A stretch of DNA of 6,926 nucleotides from Acidobacteriota bacterium (GTDB lineage: Bacteria; Acidobacteriota; Terriglobia; Terriglobales; Acidobacteriaceae), in NCBI GenBank assembly GCA_021798235.1, contig JAJZMO010000190.1, forward strand, positions 1 to 6,926, written 5' to 3'. This document shows positions 1 to 5,666 of the stretch, piece by piece. The first letter of the stretch is position 1; each line of letters opens with the position of its first letter. The notes beneath the pieces were generated by a model. It ran no database searches. It was not told where the DNA came from and saw only the letters and a program-made list of their open reading frames with translations. Both the position numbers and the translations under genes were made by a program.

Positions 1-57
1 GCCTCATACCTGCTGGCATCTTCTACCGTAGCAGCAGCCAAGGCTCTACTCAACTAA
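1..57 (+). CDS. possible 3' end of an upstream gene (partial, 18 codons)
   Basis: Reading from base 1 in frame 1 gives 18 codons and a TAA stop at 55-57. The peptide is ASYLLASSTVAAAKALLN. The pattern Y-L-x-S-x-x-V-A-A-x-A-L faintly recalls the region near the C-terminus of the aconitase/LeuC (3-isopropylmalate dehydratase large subunit) family, but 18 residues are too few to assign a family, and LeuC normally continues a little further. The other two + frames are less gene-like: one stops at once, and the other stays open straight through the tRNA. No terminator is visible directly after the stop. It may be non-coding. Confidence 0.3.
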   Translation, partial: ASYLLASSTVAAAKALLN

Positions 58-290
58 AAAGTGCGCAAAATCTGTGTATTTCCGTTACCGAACGATGTAC
101 CCCCACATGCTTACTTAGACAAGAGACAACAGCAAAAGGTTCCCAGATTTTCAAGAAAAAGTTGGCGAAATTTTGTTTAGATTCGCAGAAGATTTGTCTT
201 CCTTGTCCCCGGGTTGTGGTTGTGTCTTCATCAAGATCAATGCACTGGCCAATCTTTTTCGATTCAGCACGGATCGCCTCGGTGCCGTTT

Positions 291-342
291 GCGCCACTGT
301 GCAGGCTGCACACTGCCACGATGTTCCTGCACACGGTGGCGC
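291..342. repeat. long imperfect inverted repeat upstream of tRNA-Ala
   Basis: The left arm (291-305, GCGCCACTGTGCAGG) pairs with the right arm (326-342, CCTGCACACGGTGGCGC). This gives 15 base pairs with one G-T wobble (298/335) and a two-base bulge (332-333), around a 20-base loop. A second, mutually exclusive palindrome lies inside it at 298-312, where TGTGCAG and CTGCACA flank a single G. There is no T-run after the right arm, so it does not look like an intrinsic terminator. It could be a folded RNA, an intergenic palindromic repeat of the REP kind, or a protein-binding site. The structure is seen directly; its role is unknown. Confidence 0.7.
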
Positions 343-343
343 A

Positions 344-373
344 TTGGATTCTTTTCGCGAGAGTTGATACACT
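344..373 (+). promoter_or_regulatory. weak candidate promoter for tRNA-Ala
   Basis: TTGGAT at 344-349 could serve as a -35 element and TACACT at 368-373 as a -10 element, with an 18-base spacer. Transcription would then start near 380, leaving a leader of about a dozen bases before the tRNA at 393. Both hexamers match the sigma-70 consensus only partly (three and four of six), so this is a positional guess. Confidence 0.25.
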
Positions 374-392
374 GACCTCAATCCAACCTTGT

Positions 393-468
393 GGGCCTGT
401 GGCGCAGCTGGGAGCGCGCTTCCATGGCATGGAAGAGGTCGTCGGTTCGATCCCGACCAGGTCCACCA
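393..468 (+). tRNA. tRNA-Ala (anticodon GGC)
   Basis: This is a complete 76-base cloverleaf. The acceptor stem GGGCCTG (393-399) pairs with CAGGTCC (458-464). The D arm is 402-418. The anticodon stem CTTCC/GGAAG (419-423 and 431-435) closes the loop ATGGCAT, placing anticodon GGC at 426-428. The T stem GTCGG/CCGAC (441-445 and 453-457) closes the loop TTCGATC. The discriminator base is A465, and the CCA end (466-468) is encoded in the DNA. The third acceptor pair is G3-U70 (395 with 462), the main identity element for alanyl-tRNA synthetase, which supports alanine independently of the anticodon. It decodes GCC and GCU. No intrinsic terminator is obvious just after it. Confidence 0.97.
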
Positions 469-881
469 ATTACAGCAACAAGTTAGCGTATTCCCCAAAA
501 GACGAGCGGTTTGTTGACTCTATATTGCAAGATTCGACGGCATTTTCCTTGATCCCTCCCGAGTCCCTCGGCCTAACTGACATTTTGTATCCGCGCGATT
601 GTTTCTGTCGCGTAGCGATCTCCACGGTCGAAGCGATGCCGGATGGGACAGGCTTGCGCAAAGCTAGTGGCTGAATACCATCAAAAATAGATCAAACATC
701 CGCGAGAGATACCCCTCCGTGGGGTTTAAGTCCCGCTCCAGGCCGCCCGATAAGTCCGTGAGCCTGTTTGGCTTTTTCCGAGCAGGCCAACTCTGCGGCT
801 CTTGGTCTTGCCGACGCATCCAAATGAGCCTTCCTGCTCAGCTATTTCTGCCTGACCCTGCAAAAATCAGAACGTGGAGTT

Positions 882-896
882 GAGTGATCTTCACTC
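882..896. promoter_or_regulatory. palindrome GAGTGA-TCT-TCACTC, possible operator
   Basis: Two perfect 6-base arms flank a 3-base centre. The spacing suits a dimeric repressor or activator site, and equally a tight RNA hairpin. It lies ten bases before the terminator-like hairpin at 906-936 and about 240 bases before the next start codon. No regulator can be named from the sequence. Confidence 0.35.
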
Positions 897-905
897 TTCC
901 TCCTG

Positions 906-936
906 ACCGTCTCGCTCTGCGAGTGCGGTTTTATTT
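906..936 (+). terminator. rho-independent terminator candidate
   Basis: ACCG (906-909) and CTCGC (911-915) pair with GCGAG (919-923) and CGGT (926-929). The result is a nine-pair stem with a small 1x2 internal loop and a TCT hairpin loop. The run TTTTATTT (929-936) follows directly. This is the best intrinsic-terminator shape on the + strand of the window, yet no protein gene ends before it. The closest + transcript known upstream is the tRNA, more than 400 bases away, so it probably ends either that transcript or an unannotated RNA. Confidence 0.5.
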
Positions 937-1061
937 GCGCATCCAAGACTCCGTCCTTGCGGGACAGATTGTCCATGGGCGTCACAATGCGCCCCACCGG
1001 CGTATGGGTTTCACGCACCGCAAGCAGCCAGGGAGATGCCCAGAACCAACGGAAACACGCT

Positions 1062-1103
1062 GCGAATTGAAGCTGCCGCAAAGGCTTGGCGGCTTCTAAT
1101 TGC
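1062..1103 (+). promoter_or_regulatory. leader hairpin upstream of the small membrane protein gene
   Basis: The left half carries GC, AATT and GAAGC followed by GCCGC; the right half carries GCGGC, TTC, AATT and GC in mirror order. They form a long stem with single-base bulges at 1064 and 1097, a small bulge near 1074, and a loop around 1080-1088. It ends about 22 bases before the Shine-Dalgarno at 1126-1130, so it would lie in the 5' untranslated RNA. It has no T-run. A role in RNA stability or translation control is an inference. Confidence 0.4.
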
Positions 1104-1136
1104 AGACCGACCCAGGGAAACGATTGGAGGAACACT

Positions 1137-1328
1137 ATGCCGCTTACCACTGTCGTCATCACACTGATCGCAGCAGGACTACTACTATGGCTGGTCAACC
1201 GGTACATCCCCATGCAGGCACAAGTTAAGTCCATCTTGAATGGCATGGTTGTTCTTGTTTTGGTTTTGTGGATCGCCAGTCTCTATGGAGTCTTTCAACA
1301 TCTGCCGCAATTTCGCGTTGGGCGTTGA
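1137..1328 (+). CDS. small two-helix membrane protein, Thivi_2564 family
   Basis: This is a 63-residue protein. The ATG at 1137 was chosen because GGAGG (1126-1130) sits six bases before it. An in-frame upstream ATG at 1086 would add 17 residues without membrane character and has no Shine-Dalgarno. Two hydrophobic helices are visible, about residues 4-20 and 33-50, joined by a short polar stretch with N-R-Y-I-P-M and a following Gln/Lys segment. The L-L-W-L-V-N-x-Y-I-P-M signature followed by an I-L-N segment is what I recall for the Thivi_2564 family of small bacterial inner-membrane proteins, whose function is unknown. The length is typical for the family. The next gene starts 88 bases later on the same strand with no clear terminator between, so cotranscription with the OmpA-type gene is plausible. 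Confidence 0.85.
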   Translation: MPLTTVVITLIAAGLLLWLVNRYIPMQAQVKSILNGMVVLVLVLWIASLYGVFQHLPQFRVGR

Positions 1329-1416
1329 CGCACCTCAGCCCTGGCAGCAGAAGCGGGCAGGACACTGAACCCAAGGCATTAACGCAAGACAACCGTTCCA
1401 GCCTCCAGGAGGTCTC

Positions 1417-2958
1417 GTGAAACACGCTCTATTGTTCGCAATCGGAAGTTCCCTCAGCTTGAGTGCCGTGGCTCAATCCAGCCCACAAGCTCCGGTCAAT
1501 CCAGCCTCCACCAGCCCAGCAGCGGTTTTTACCGCCAACATGACCAGCCGTACAGTGGAAGCCATCAACTATCAACACCGCAGCGGAGCCATTGAGGTGC
1601 AGCTTGCCGGCACAGATTTGATGCCTTCGGCGGGCGGCAAGGCCAAGGTGCGCAGCAAGAGCGGCACCATGGAAGTTGAAGCGGAGTTCGTCAACCTGAA
1701 AAGTCCGACAACTTTTGGCGGCGAATATCTCACTTACATTTTGTGGGCGATTTCCCCAGATGGCCGCTCTGTCAACCTGGGCGAGGTGCTGACAGGCAGC
1801 AACGAGCGCAGCAAGCTGACCGCCACCACCAATCTTCCGGCCTTCGCACTGATCGTCACCGCAGAACCATATTTTGCCGTCCGTCAGCCGAGCGATGTCG
1901 TGGTGCTTGAAAACATTATCCGGCCCGACACCAAGGGAACGTCCGAAATTGTACATGCGAAATATGAGCTGATGGCACGAGGCAGCTACATTCCCACTGG
2001 GTACAAGTTTGACCCCGTGGTGCTCAATGCCAAGTTGCCGCTGGAGTTTCTGGAGGCGCGCAATGCCCTGCGCATCGCACGGTCTGAAGGGGCTGAGCAA
2101 TACGCCAGTGACAGCTATCAACATGCTGCCCAACTGATGAAAACAGCCGATGGATACGCCACCAGCGGTCACTCCGAAAAGCAGCAACTGATCGCGACGT
2201 CACGCGATACGGTGCAGGCCGCAGAAGATGCACGCGAGATTTCGATAAAAACCATTGCAGAAGACCGCGCGGCGCACGAGCGCACCGCCGCTGCTGAGGC
2301 GCTGGCGCAATCGCAAAAGCAGACCCGTTCTGCAACCCTGCAAAATGAACAGGCCCAATCTGCCATGGCCCGGGCACAGACGGATCTGGCGGCCAATCAA
2401 GCAGCCTCGGCAGTGGAGATCACCGCAGCGCAGGCTGACGCCAACCAATCCCGGCAAATTGCCCGGCAGGCACAACAGGGCGAGCACAAGGCAGATAGCG
2501 ACAAGATGGCTCTGCGCACACAGTTGTCTGAACAGTTGAGCCAAGTGCTGACAACGCGCGATAGTGCACGCGGAATCATCGTCAGCATGCCCGATGTATT
2601 GTTCAATTCTGACGAGTCCATCTTGAAGCCGGACGCCAGGGAGAAGCTGGCAAAGGTTGCCGGGATTCTGATCGCATACCCCAGCCTGAATATCGAGGTG
2701 GGCGGCTACACGGACAATACCGGCGGCGATGCGATGAATCAGAAACTGTCAGAGAATCGCGCGGATGCTGTACGCGACTTTCTGCTGCAAGAGGGTGTGG
2801 CCGCCGACTCCGTGACGGCGAAGGGATTCGGCAGCAGTCTTCCCATTGCCTCCAATGAGAACCCCGCTGGCCGACAAGAGAACCGTCGCGTGGAACTGGT
2901 TGTATCGGGCGCGGCCATCGGAAGCCCCGGCGATACGACCACCGGAAGTCTGCGCTAG
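1417..2958 (+). CDS. exported OmpA-family protein with DUF4398-like helix
   Basis: This is a 513-residue envelope protein. The start is GTG at 1417, preceded by AGGAGG (1407-1412), and it opens a signal peptide (residues 1 to about 19, ending A-V-A before Gln20). Residues 45-190 form a beta-rich module with Y-L-T-Y-I-L-W-A-I and A-E-P-Y-F-A-V, a type I associate with Acidobacteria. Residues 210-245 resemble DUF4398 (alternating Ala/Arg with E-Q-Y-A), and 255-380 is a long Ala/Gln/Glu-rich coiled coil. The OmpA peptidoglycan-binding domain spans about 388-498. It has D433 in G-Y-T-D-N-T-G and R448 in S-E-N-R, the pair that binds diaminopimelate in known OmpA domains, plus R490/R491 in Q-E-N-R-R. 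The likely role is tethering the outer membrane or a periplasmic complex to peptidoglycan. There is no beta-barrel, so it is not classical OmpA. Confidence 0.92.
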   Translation: MKHALLFAIGSSLSLSAVAQSSPQAPVNPASTSPAAVFTANMTSRTVEAINYQHRSGAIEVQLAGTDLMPSAGGKAKVRSKSGTMEVEAEFVNLKSPTTFGGEYLTYILWAISPDGRSVNLGEVLTGSNERSKLTATTNLPAFALIVTAEPYFAVRQPSDVVVLENIIRPDTKGTSEIVHAKYELMARGSYIPTGYKFDPVVLNAKLPLEFLEARNALRIARSEGAEQYASDSYQHAAQLMKTADGYATSGHSEKQQLIATSRDTVQAAEDAREISIKTIAEDRAAHERTAAAEALAQSQKQTRSATLQNEQAQSAMARAQTDLAANQAASAVEITAAQADANQSRQIARQAQQGEHKADSDKMALRTQLSEQLSQVLTTRDSARGIIVSMPDVLFNSDESILKPDAREKLAKVAGILIAYPSLNIEVGGYTDNTGGDAMNQKLSENRADAVRDFLLQEGVAADSVTAKGFGSSLPIASNENPAGRQENRRVELVVSGAAIGSPGDTTTGSLR

Positions 2959-2968
2959 GTGCGGTTTT

Positions 2969-3016
2969 GCCGGGTGGCCCTACAAGCTAACGGCAGGCTT
3001 GCATGGACCGCCCGGC
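2969..3016. terminator. strong hairpin just after the OmpA-type gene
   Basis: GCCGGGTGG (2969-2977) pairs with CCGCCCGGC (3008-3016), nine pairs with one wobble. Inside it CAAGC (2983-2987) pairs with GCTTG (2997-3001). It starts ten bases after the stop codon, so it probably ends or protects the OmpA-type mRNA. No T-run follows, so intrinsic termination is uncertain; a 3'-end stabilising structure is equally possible. An alternative stem GCAGGC/GCCTGC (2993-2998 with 3015-3020) would compete with it. Confidence 0.45.
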
Positions 3017-3095
3017 CTGCGGCGGATGCGTAACGGCATCCCAGCCCTATACGCGGGTGTGGCCTTCCGGCTGCATTGACAGCGCCAACCCATCG

Positions 3096-3130
3096 GCCCC
3101 ACTCCGACCCAAGCAGGGTTTGAGTGGGGC
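3096..3130. terminator. strong hairpin between convergent genes, possible bidirectional terminator
   Basis: GCCCCACTC (3096-3104) and GAGTGGGGC (3122-3130) pair perfectly over nine bases. ACCC (3107-3110) and GGGT (3116-3119) extend the stem inwards. It lies 28 bases beyond the stop of the - strand aldo/keto reductase and 138 bases beyond the + strand stop, where a shared terminator of convergent genes would be expected. Neither side carries a T-run, so it may need Rho or act as a transcription block. Confidence 0.5.
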
Positions 3131-3157
3131 GCGTGCGTCCAGGTCCACGCTCTGCTT

Positions 3158-4096
3158 CTAGGTCCACTCGGGGAAGAGCGAGCGATGCAGATTGAGAGCG
3201 GCGATCTTGCGCATGTCGTCTGCGTCCAAAGCAAAGTCAAAGATGTTCAAATTTTCGCGGCGATGTTGTGGGTTCGACGAACGCGGGATGGCGACGACTC
3301 CCCGCTGAAAGTGCCAGCGCAGCACGGTCTGCGCGACGGTTTTGTGATGCTTGCTGCCGATCTGCGCCAGCACAGGATTGGTAAACAGACCGTTGCGGCC
3401 TTCAGCAAAGGGTGCCCACGCCTCCATTTGCACACCGGCAGCGCGCAGGGATTCCAGCTCAGCCGTCTCCTGAAAAAACGGATGCGTCTCCACCTGATTG
3501 ATAGCTGGCTTCGTCTTTGCAGCAGCGGTGAGGCTGGCGAGTTGTGCCGGATCAAAATTGCTGATGCCGATGGCGCGGATTTTTCCGGCGGCGTTCAACT
3601 CTTCCATGGCCCGCCATGAGCCGTTCACGTCCCCGCGCGGACGGTGGATGAGATAGAGATCGAGATATTCAAGCTGGAGTTTGTCGAGTGTGGTTTGAAA
3701 GGCCCGCTTGGCTGGCTCGTAGCCGGAGTCATCGACCCAAATCTTCGAGGTGACAAAGAGAGACTTGCGGTCGATACCGCTCTTGCGGATGCCCGCGCCG
3801 ACGGCCTCCTCATTCTCATACACCTTGGCGGTGTCGATGAGCCGGTAGCCCGCAGCGATGGCGTCGGCAACGCTTTCCGTACACAGATCGCCACGCAGGC
3901 TGTAGGTTCCGAAGCCGAGCCTCGGCATTCGGACGCCGTTGTTCAACCGCACGGAAGGGATGGAAACCTTGCCGTGAGCGGAACCGAGGCCGATGCGCTC
4001 GAAGGCCGCCGCCGCCGTAAGCAGCGCGCCTCCTTGGAGTATTTTGCGACGGCTGATTGCGCCTGCCTGTTTGTCCGTGTCCATGTTTTTCATCAT
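3158..4096 (-). CDS. Tat-exported aldo/keto reductase (AKR superfamily)
   Basis: This is a 312-residue NAD(P)H-dependent oxidoreductase that should reduce aldehydes or ketones to alcohols. The start at 4096 was chosen because AAGGTGG lies five bases upstream; an ATG at 4111 has no such site. Residues 15-40 form a twin-arginine signal (S-R-R-K-I-L, hydrophobic Ala/Leu stretch, then G-S-A), so the enzyme is probably exported folded with its cofactor. The (beta/alpha)8 barrel follows. All four catalytic residues are visible: D88 (L-I-D-T-A), Y93 (K-V-Y-E-N-E), K118 (T-S-K-I-W) and H151 (L-I-H-R-P). The C-terminal cofactor-phosphate motif I-P-R-S-S-N-P with R-R-E-N and the R-S-L-F-P-E-W end place it near the 2,5-diketogluconate reductase/YtbE type. 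The substrate is unknown. It converges with the OmpA-type gene. Confidence 0.93.
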   Translation of the reverse strand: MMKNMDTDKQAGAISRRKILQGGALLTAAAAFERIGLGSAHGKVSIPSVRLNNGVRMPRLGFGTYSLRGDLCTESVADAIAAGYRLIDTAKVYENEEAVGAGIRKSGIDRKSLFVTSKIWVDDSGYEPAKRAFQTTLDKLQLEYLDLYLIHRPRGDVNGSWRAMEELNAAGKIRAIGISNFDPAQLASLTAAAKTKPAINQVETHPFFQETAELESLRAAGVQMEAWAPFAEGRNGLFTNPVLAQIGSKHHKTVAQTVLRWHFQRGVVAIPRSSNPQHRRENLNIFDFALDADDMRKIAALNLHRSLFPEWT

Positions 4097-4148
4097 TGGT
4101 TCCACCTTCATTCGGTTCTGTAGATATGCCCCACGGGCTAACAGACCC

Positions 4149-4177
4149 ATAGTACAGAGGCTCACTCTTTTCGTCAC
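4149..4177 (-). promoter_or_regulatory. candidate promoter of the aldo/keto reductase gene
   Basis: Read on the - strand, GTGACG (4172-4177) and TACTAT (4149-4154) are separated by exactly 17 bases. Each matches four of six bases of the sigma-70 consensus. Transcription would start near 4142, giving a 5' leader of about 45 bases. The spacing is good but the hexamers are common. Confidence 0.35.
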
Positions 4178-4300
4178 ATGGCGATTCCGACTTCTCGCAC
4201 GGCGAACCAATTGCGGATCCACCGGGGTCAACCAACCGTGCTCGGCGCTTTGTCAAGCAGTAACGTCATGAGCCAAAAGCTACTTGGCAAACCATACGGA

Positions 4301-4327
4301 GCAAGATCCATGGATTGCATTTTTTTT
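4301..4327 (+). terminator. weak palindrome followed by eight T, doubtful terminator
   Basis: GCAA (4301-4304) can pair with TTGC (4315-4318) around ATCCATGGAT, itself a perfect 10-base palindrome at 4306-4315, and eight T follow (4320-4327). The stem is short and interrupted, and no + strand gene ends upstream. It could terminate a short divergent or antisense transcript, or the T-run may simply be a curved AT-rich tract upstream of the PHP promoter. Confidence 0.2.
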
Positions 4328-4412
4328 AGCGAGCCTGCTAACCTTTAGGCATCGAAACAGTCCAACAAAAAGGCAAGTTTACCAATTTGGGTCAGAATCA
4401 CTTTCATCGATT

Positions 4413-4446
4413 GTTGATCAACTTTGGTCAAAATAGGGACTACAAT
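4413..4446 (+). promoter_or_regulatory. palindromic operator and -10-like box before the PHP gene
   Basis: GTTGATCAAC (4413-4422) is a perfect 10-base palindrome. TTTGGTCAAA (4423-4432) follows directly and repeats the TTG-N2-CAA layout. TACAAT (4441-4446) matches five of six -10 bases. The best -35-like sequence, TTGATC (4414-4419), is 21 bases away, too far for normal sigma-70 use, so the promoter may depend on an activator bound at the repeats. The start codon is 65 bases downstream of the -10 box. Confidence 0.35.
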
Positions 4447-4511
4447 CACTGCACGATCCGATTCTGAATATGCGTTGGTAGAGTTCAATGCTTCTTTGAG
4501 GTCATCCGTCT

Positions 4512-5666
4512 GTGACGTCTACAAAACTTTCGTGTGCATGGAAAAATCCTGATTCCGGGCGAGGCTATCGCACAGGGATCTCTCTGCATAGCCACACGCA
4601 ATGTTCGAAAGAAAAGCTGCATTTTGTCCCAGCCTTCGCGCGACGCTGGTTTCTGTTGCAGCGCGCCATGGATCGCTTGTGCCGAAATTCGGCCATTCCC
4701 GTGGACTTCTCCCGCGCCTATTGGACGCCCCCTTTGACCCCAAAACAGGTCTTTGATTCTGAGCGCGACCAAATTGAAAACGTGCTGGGACTGTCGAGTT
4801 TGGTTTCCCTCACCGATCACGATTCCATGGAAGCGCCCAGTCGGCTGCGGCAATCTCAGGAAACGGCGGAAGTCCCCTTGTCCTTTGAGTGGAGCGTCCC
4901 CTACGGCGAAACGGTCTTCCATATTGGCATTCACAATTTACCCAGCCAAACTGCCCATGCGATTGTGGCGGAGTTGGAAGCCTTCACGCAAAAGTCTTCG
5001 CAGCACACGATTACCGAACTGCTTGCGGGGCTGCATGCACTGCCAGAGGTGTTGATTATTTTCAATCACCCCCTGTGGAACATGTATGGCTTTGCCGCTG
5101 AAAAACAGGCGCAGCATCTGGATACGTTCCTCAGCCAAAATATCCAATTTATCCACGCACTGGAACTGAATGGAATGCGGCGGCGCGAAGAAAATAAAAA
5201 AGTCGTTCCGCTGGCAGACCGTTGGCGGCTCCCGTTGATTTCTGGCGGGGATCGCCATGCGTGTGAGCCAAATGCCAATGTCAATCTGAGCAATGCACAG
5301 AGCTTTGCCGAGTTTGTGCATGAGATTCGCAACGAGCAACGCAGCCACGTGCATTTTCTGCCGCAATACACTGAGCCAATGTGTGTGCGCGTGGTTCGCT
5401 CCGTGCTGGATACGATTCGCTATTATCCGGAACATCCCGTCGGCTCTCGATCCTGGGATGATCGTGTCTTCCATCCAGCAGGCGCGGGAGAAAGCTATCT
5501 GCCGCTCTCCTCACTCTGGAAGGCTCCGCCGGGATATATGCAACACGCCTTTTCCTGTTTCCGCCTGGCAGAGCATACGAGTGTGCAATGGGCGTTGAAG
5601 CGCGTCTACTCGGATCCAATTGAGGCGTACGTGTTTTCGGATACGGTCTCCGGGGCTACTCTTTGA
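4512..5666 (+). CDS. PHP-superfamily metal-dependent hydrolase
   Basis: This is a 384-residue cytoplasmic protein with no signal peptide. GTG at 4512 is the only reasonable start: an in-frame stop lies at 4497-4499, GAGG sits at 4498-4501, and the first metal motif is already at residue 26. The full PHP metal set is visible: H26-S-H28, T-D102-H103-D104, E126 (F-E-W), H186 (F-N-H-P), E218 (A-L-E-L-N) and G-G-D247-R-H249. PHP proteins bind two or three metals and hydrolyse phosphoesters, for example histidinol phosphatase, nucleoside-5'-phosphate exonuclease and DNA polymerase exonuclease modules. About 50 extra residues (35-90) separate motifs one and two, and a conserved-looking C-terminal segment (280-384) lies beyond the PHP core. 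The downstream glycosyltransferase overlaps its stop codon, suggesting a linked glycan role. The substrate is unknown. Confidence 0.88.
   Translation: MTSTKLSCAWKNPDSGRGYRTGISLHSHTQCSKEKLHFVPAFARRWFLLQRAMDRLCRNSAIPVDFSRAYWTPPLTPKQVFDSERDQIENVLGLSSLVSLTDHDSMEAPSRLRQSQETAEVPLSFEWSVPYGETVFHIGIHNLPSQTAHAIVAELEAFTQKSSQHTITELLAGLHALPEVLIIFNHPLWNMYGFAAEKQAQHLDTFLSQNIQFIHALELNGMRRREENKKVVPLADRWRLPLISGGDRHACEPNANVNLSNAQSFAEFVHEIRNEQRSHVHFLPQYTEPMCVRVVRSVLDTIRYYPEHPVGSRSWDDRVFHPAGAGESYLPLSSLWKAPPGYMQHAFSCFRLAEHTSVQWALKRVYSDPIEAYVFSDTVSGATL

Larger units (their letters stand above)
469..1136. other. 668-base region without a convincing protein gene
   Basis: No open frame here has both a Shine-Dalgarno and a protein-like composition, and the longer ones are antisense or run through the tRNA. 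What can be seen is a small GC hairpin at 559-571 (CCGAG-TCC-CTCGG), a possible hairpin at 762-787 (GCCTG...CAGGC with an inner wobble stem), a palindrome at 882-896, an intrinsic-terminator shape at 906-936, and a leader hairpin at 1062-1103 just before the next gene. The stretch of roughly 690-936 could hold a small RNA ending at that terminator, but it matches no RNA family I recognise. Confidence 0.5.
4097..4511. other. 415-base divergent intergenic regulatory region
   Basis: This stretch separates the - strand reductase from the + strand PHP gene and holds no convincing gene. The right half (about 4310-4500) is clearly more AT-rich than the genes around it. It contains the reductase promoter candidate, a palindrome plus T-run at 4301-4327, and a 10-bp palindrome with a -10-like box at 4413-4446. 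The length and composition suit a regulatory region for both genes. Confidence 0.6.

Noticed and set aside
457..466. The tRNA 3'-end sequence CCAGGTCCAC recurs at 3139-3148, possible integration-site remnant
   Set aside because: Only ten bases match and the match stops before the CCA end; attachment duplications are usually longer, and no integrase or other mobile gene is present between the two copies.
50..498. Antisense open frames over the tRNA, with peptides such as GIEPTTSSMPWKRAPSCATGP and SGSNRRPLPCHGSALPAAPQ
   Set aside because: These are the well-known false proteins made by translating the reverse strand of a tRNA gene; there is no Shine-Dalgarno and the composition is not protein-like outside the tRNA.
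162..674. A + strand 170-codon open frame
   Set aside because: It runs straight through the tRNA-Ala gene, has no ribosome-binding site and shows no recognisable domain.
842..1246. A - strand 134-codon open frame opposite the small membrane protein
   Set aside because: It is antisense to a gene with a strong ribosome-binding site and has no domain or start signal of its own.
1429..2544. Several long antisense frames inside the OmpA-type gene
   Set aside because: They mirror the codon bias of the real gene, lack ribosome-binding sites and have Cys/His/Arg-rich shadow compositions.
3185..4123. + strand open frames opposite the aldo/keto reductase
   Set aside because: The - strand frame carries the complete catalytic tetrad and a Tat signal; the + strand frames are shadows.
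4097..4231. 45-residue N-terminal extension of the aldo/keto reductase starting at 4231
   Set aside because: The extension is Arg-rich with no family match, would bury the Tat signal, and lacks the ribosome-binding site found before 4096.
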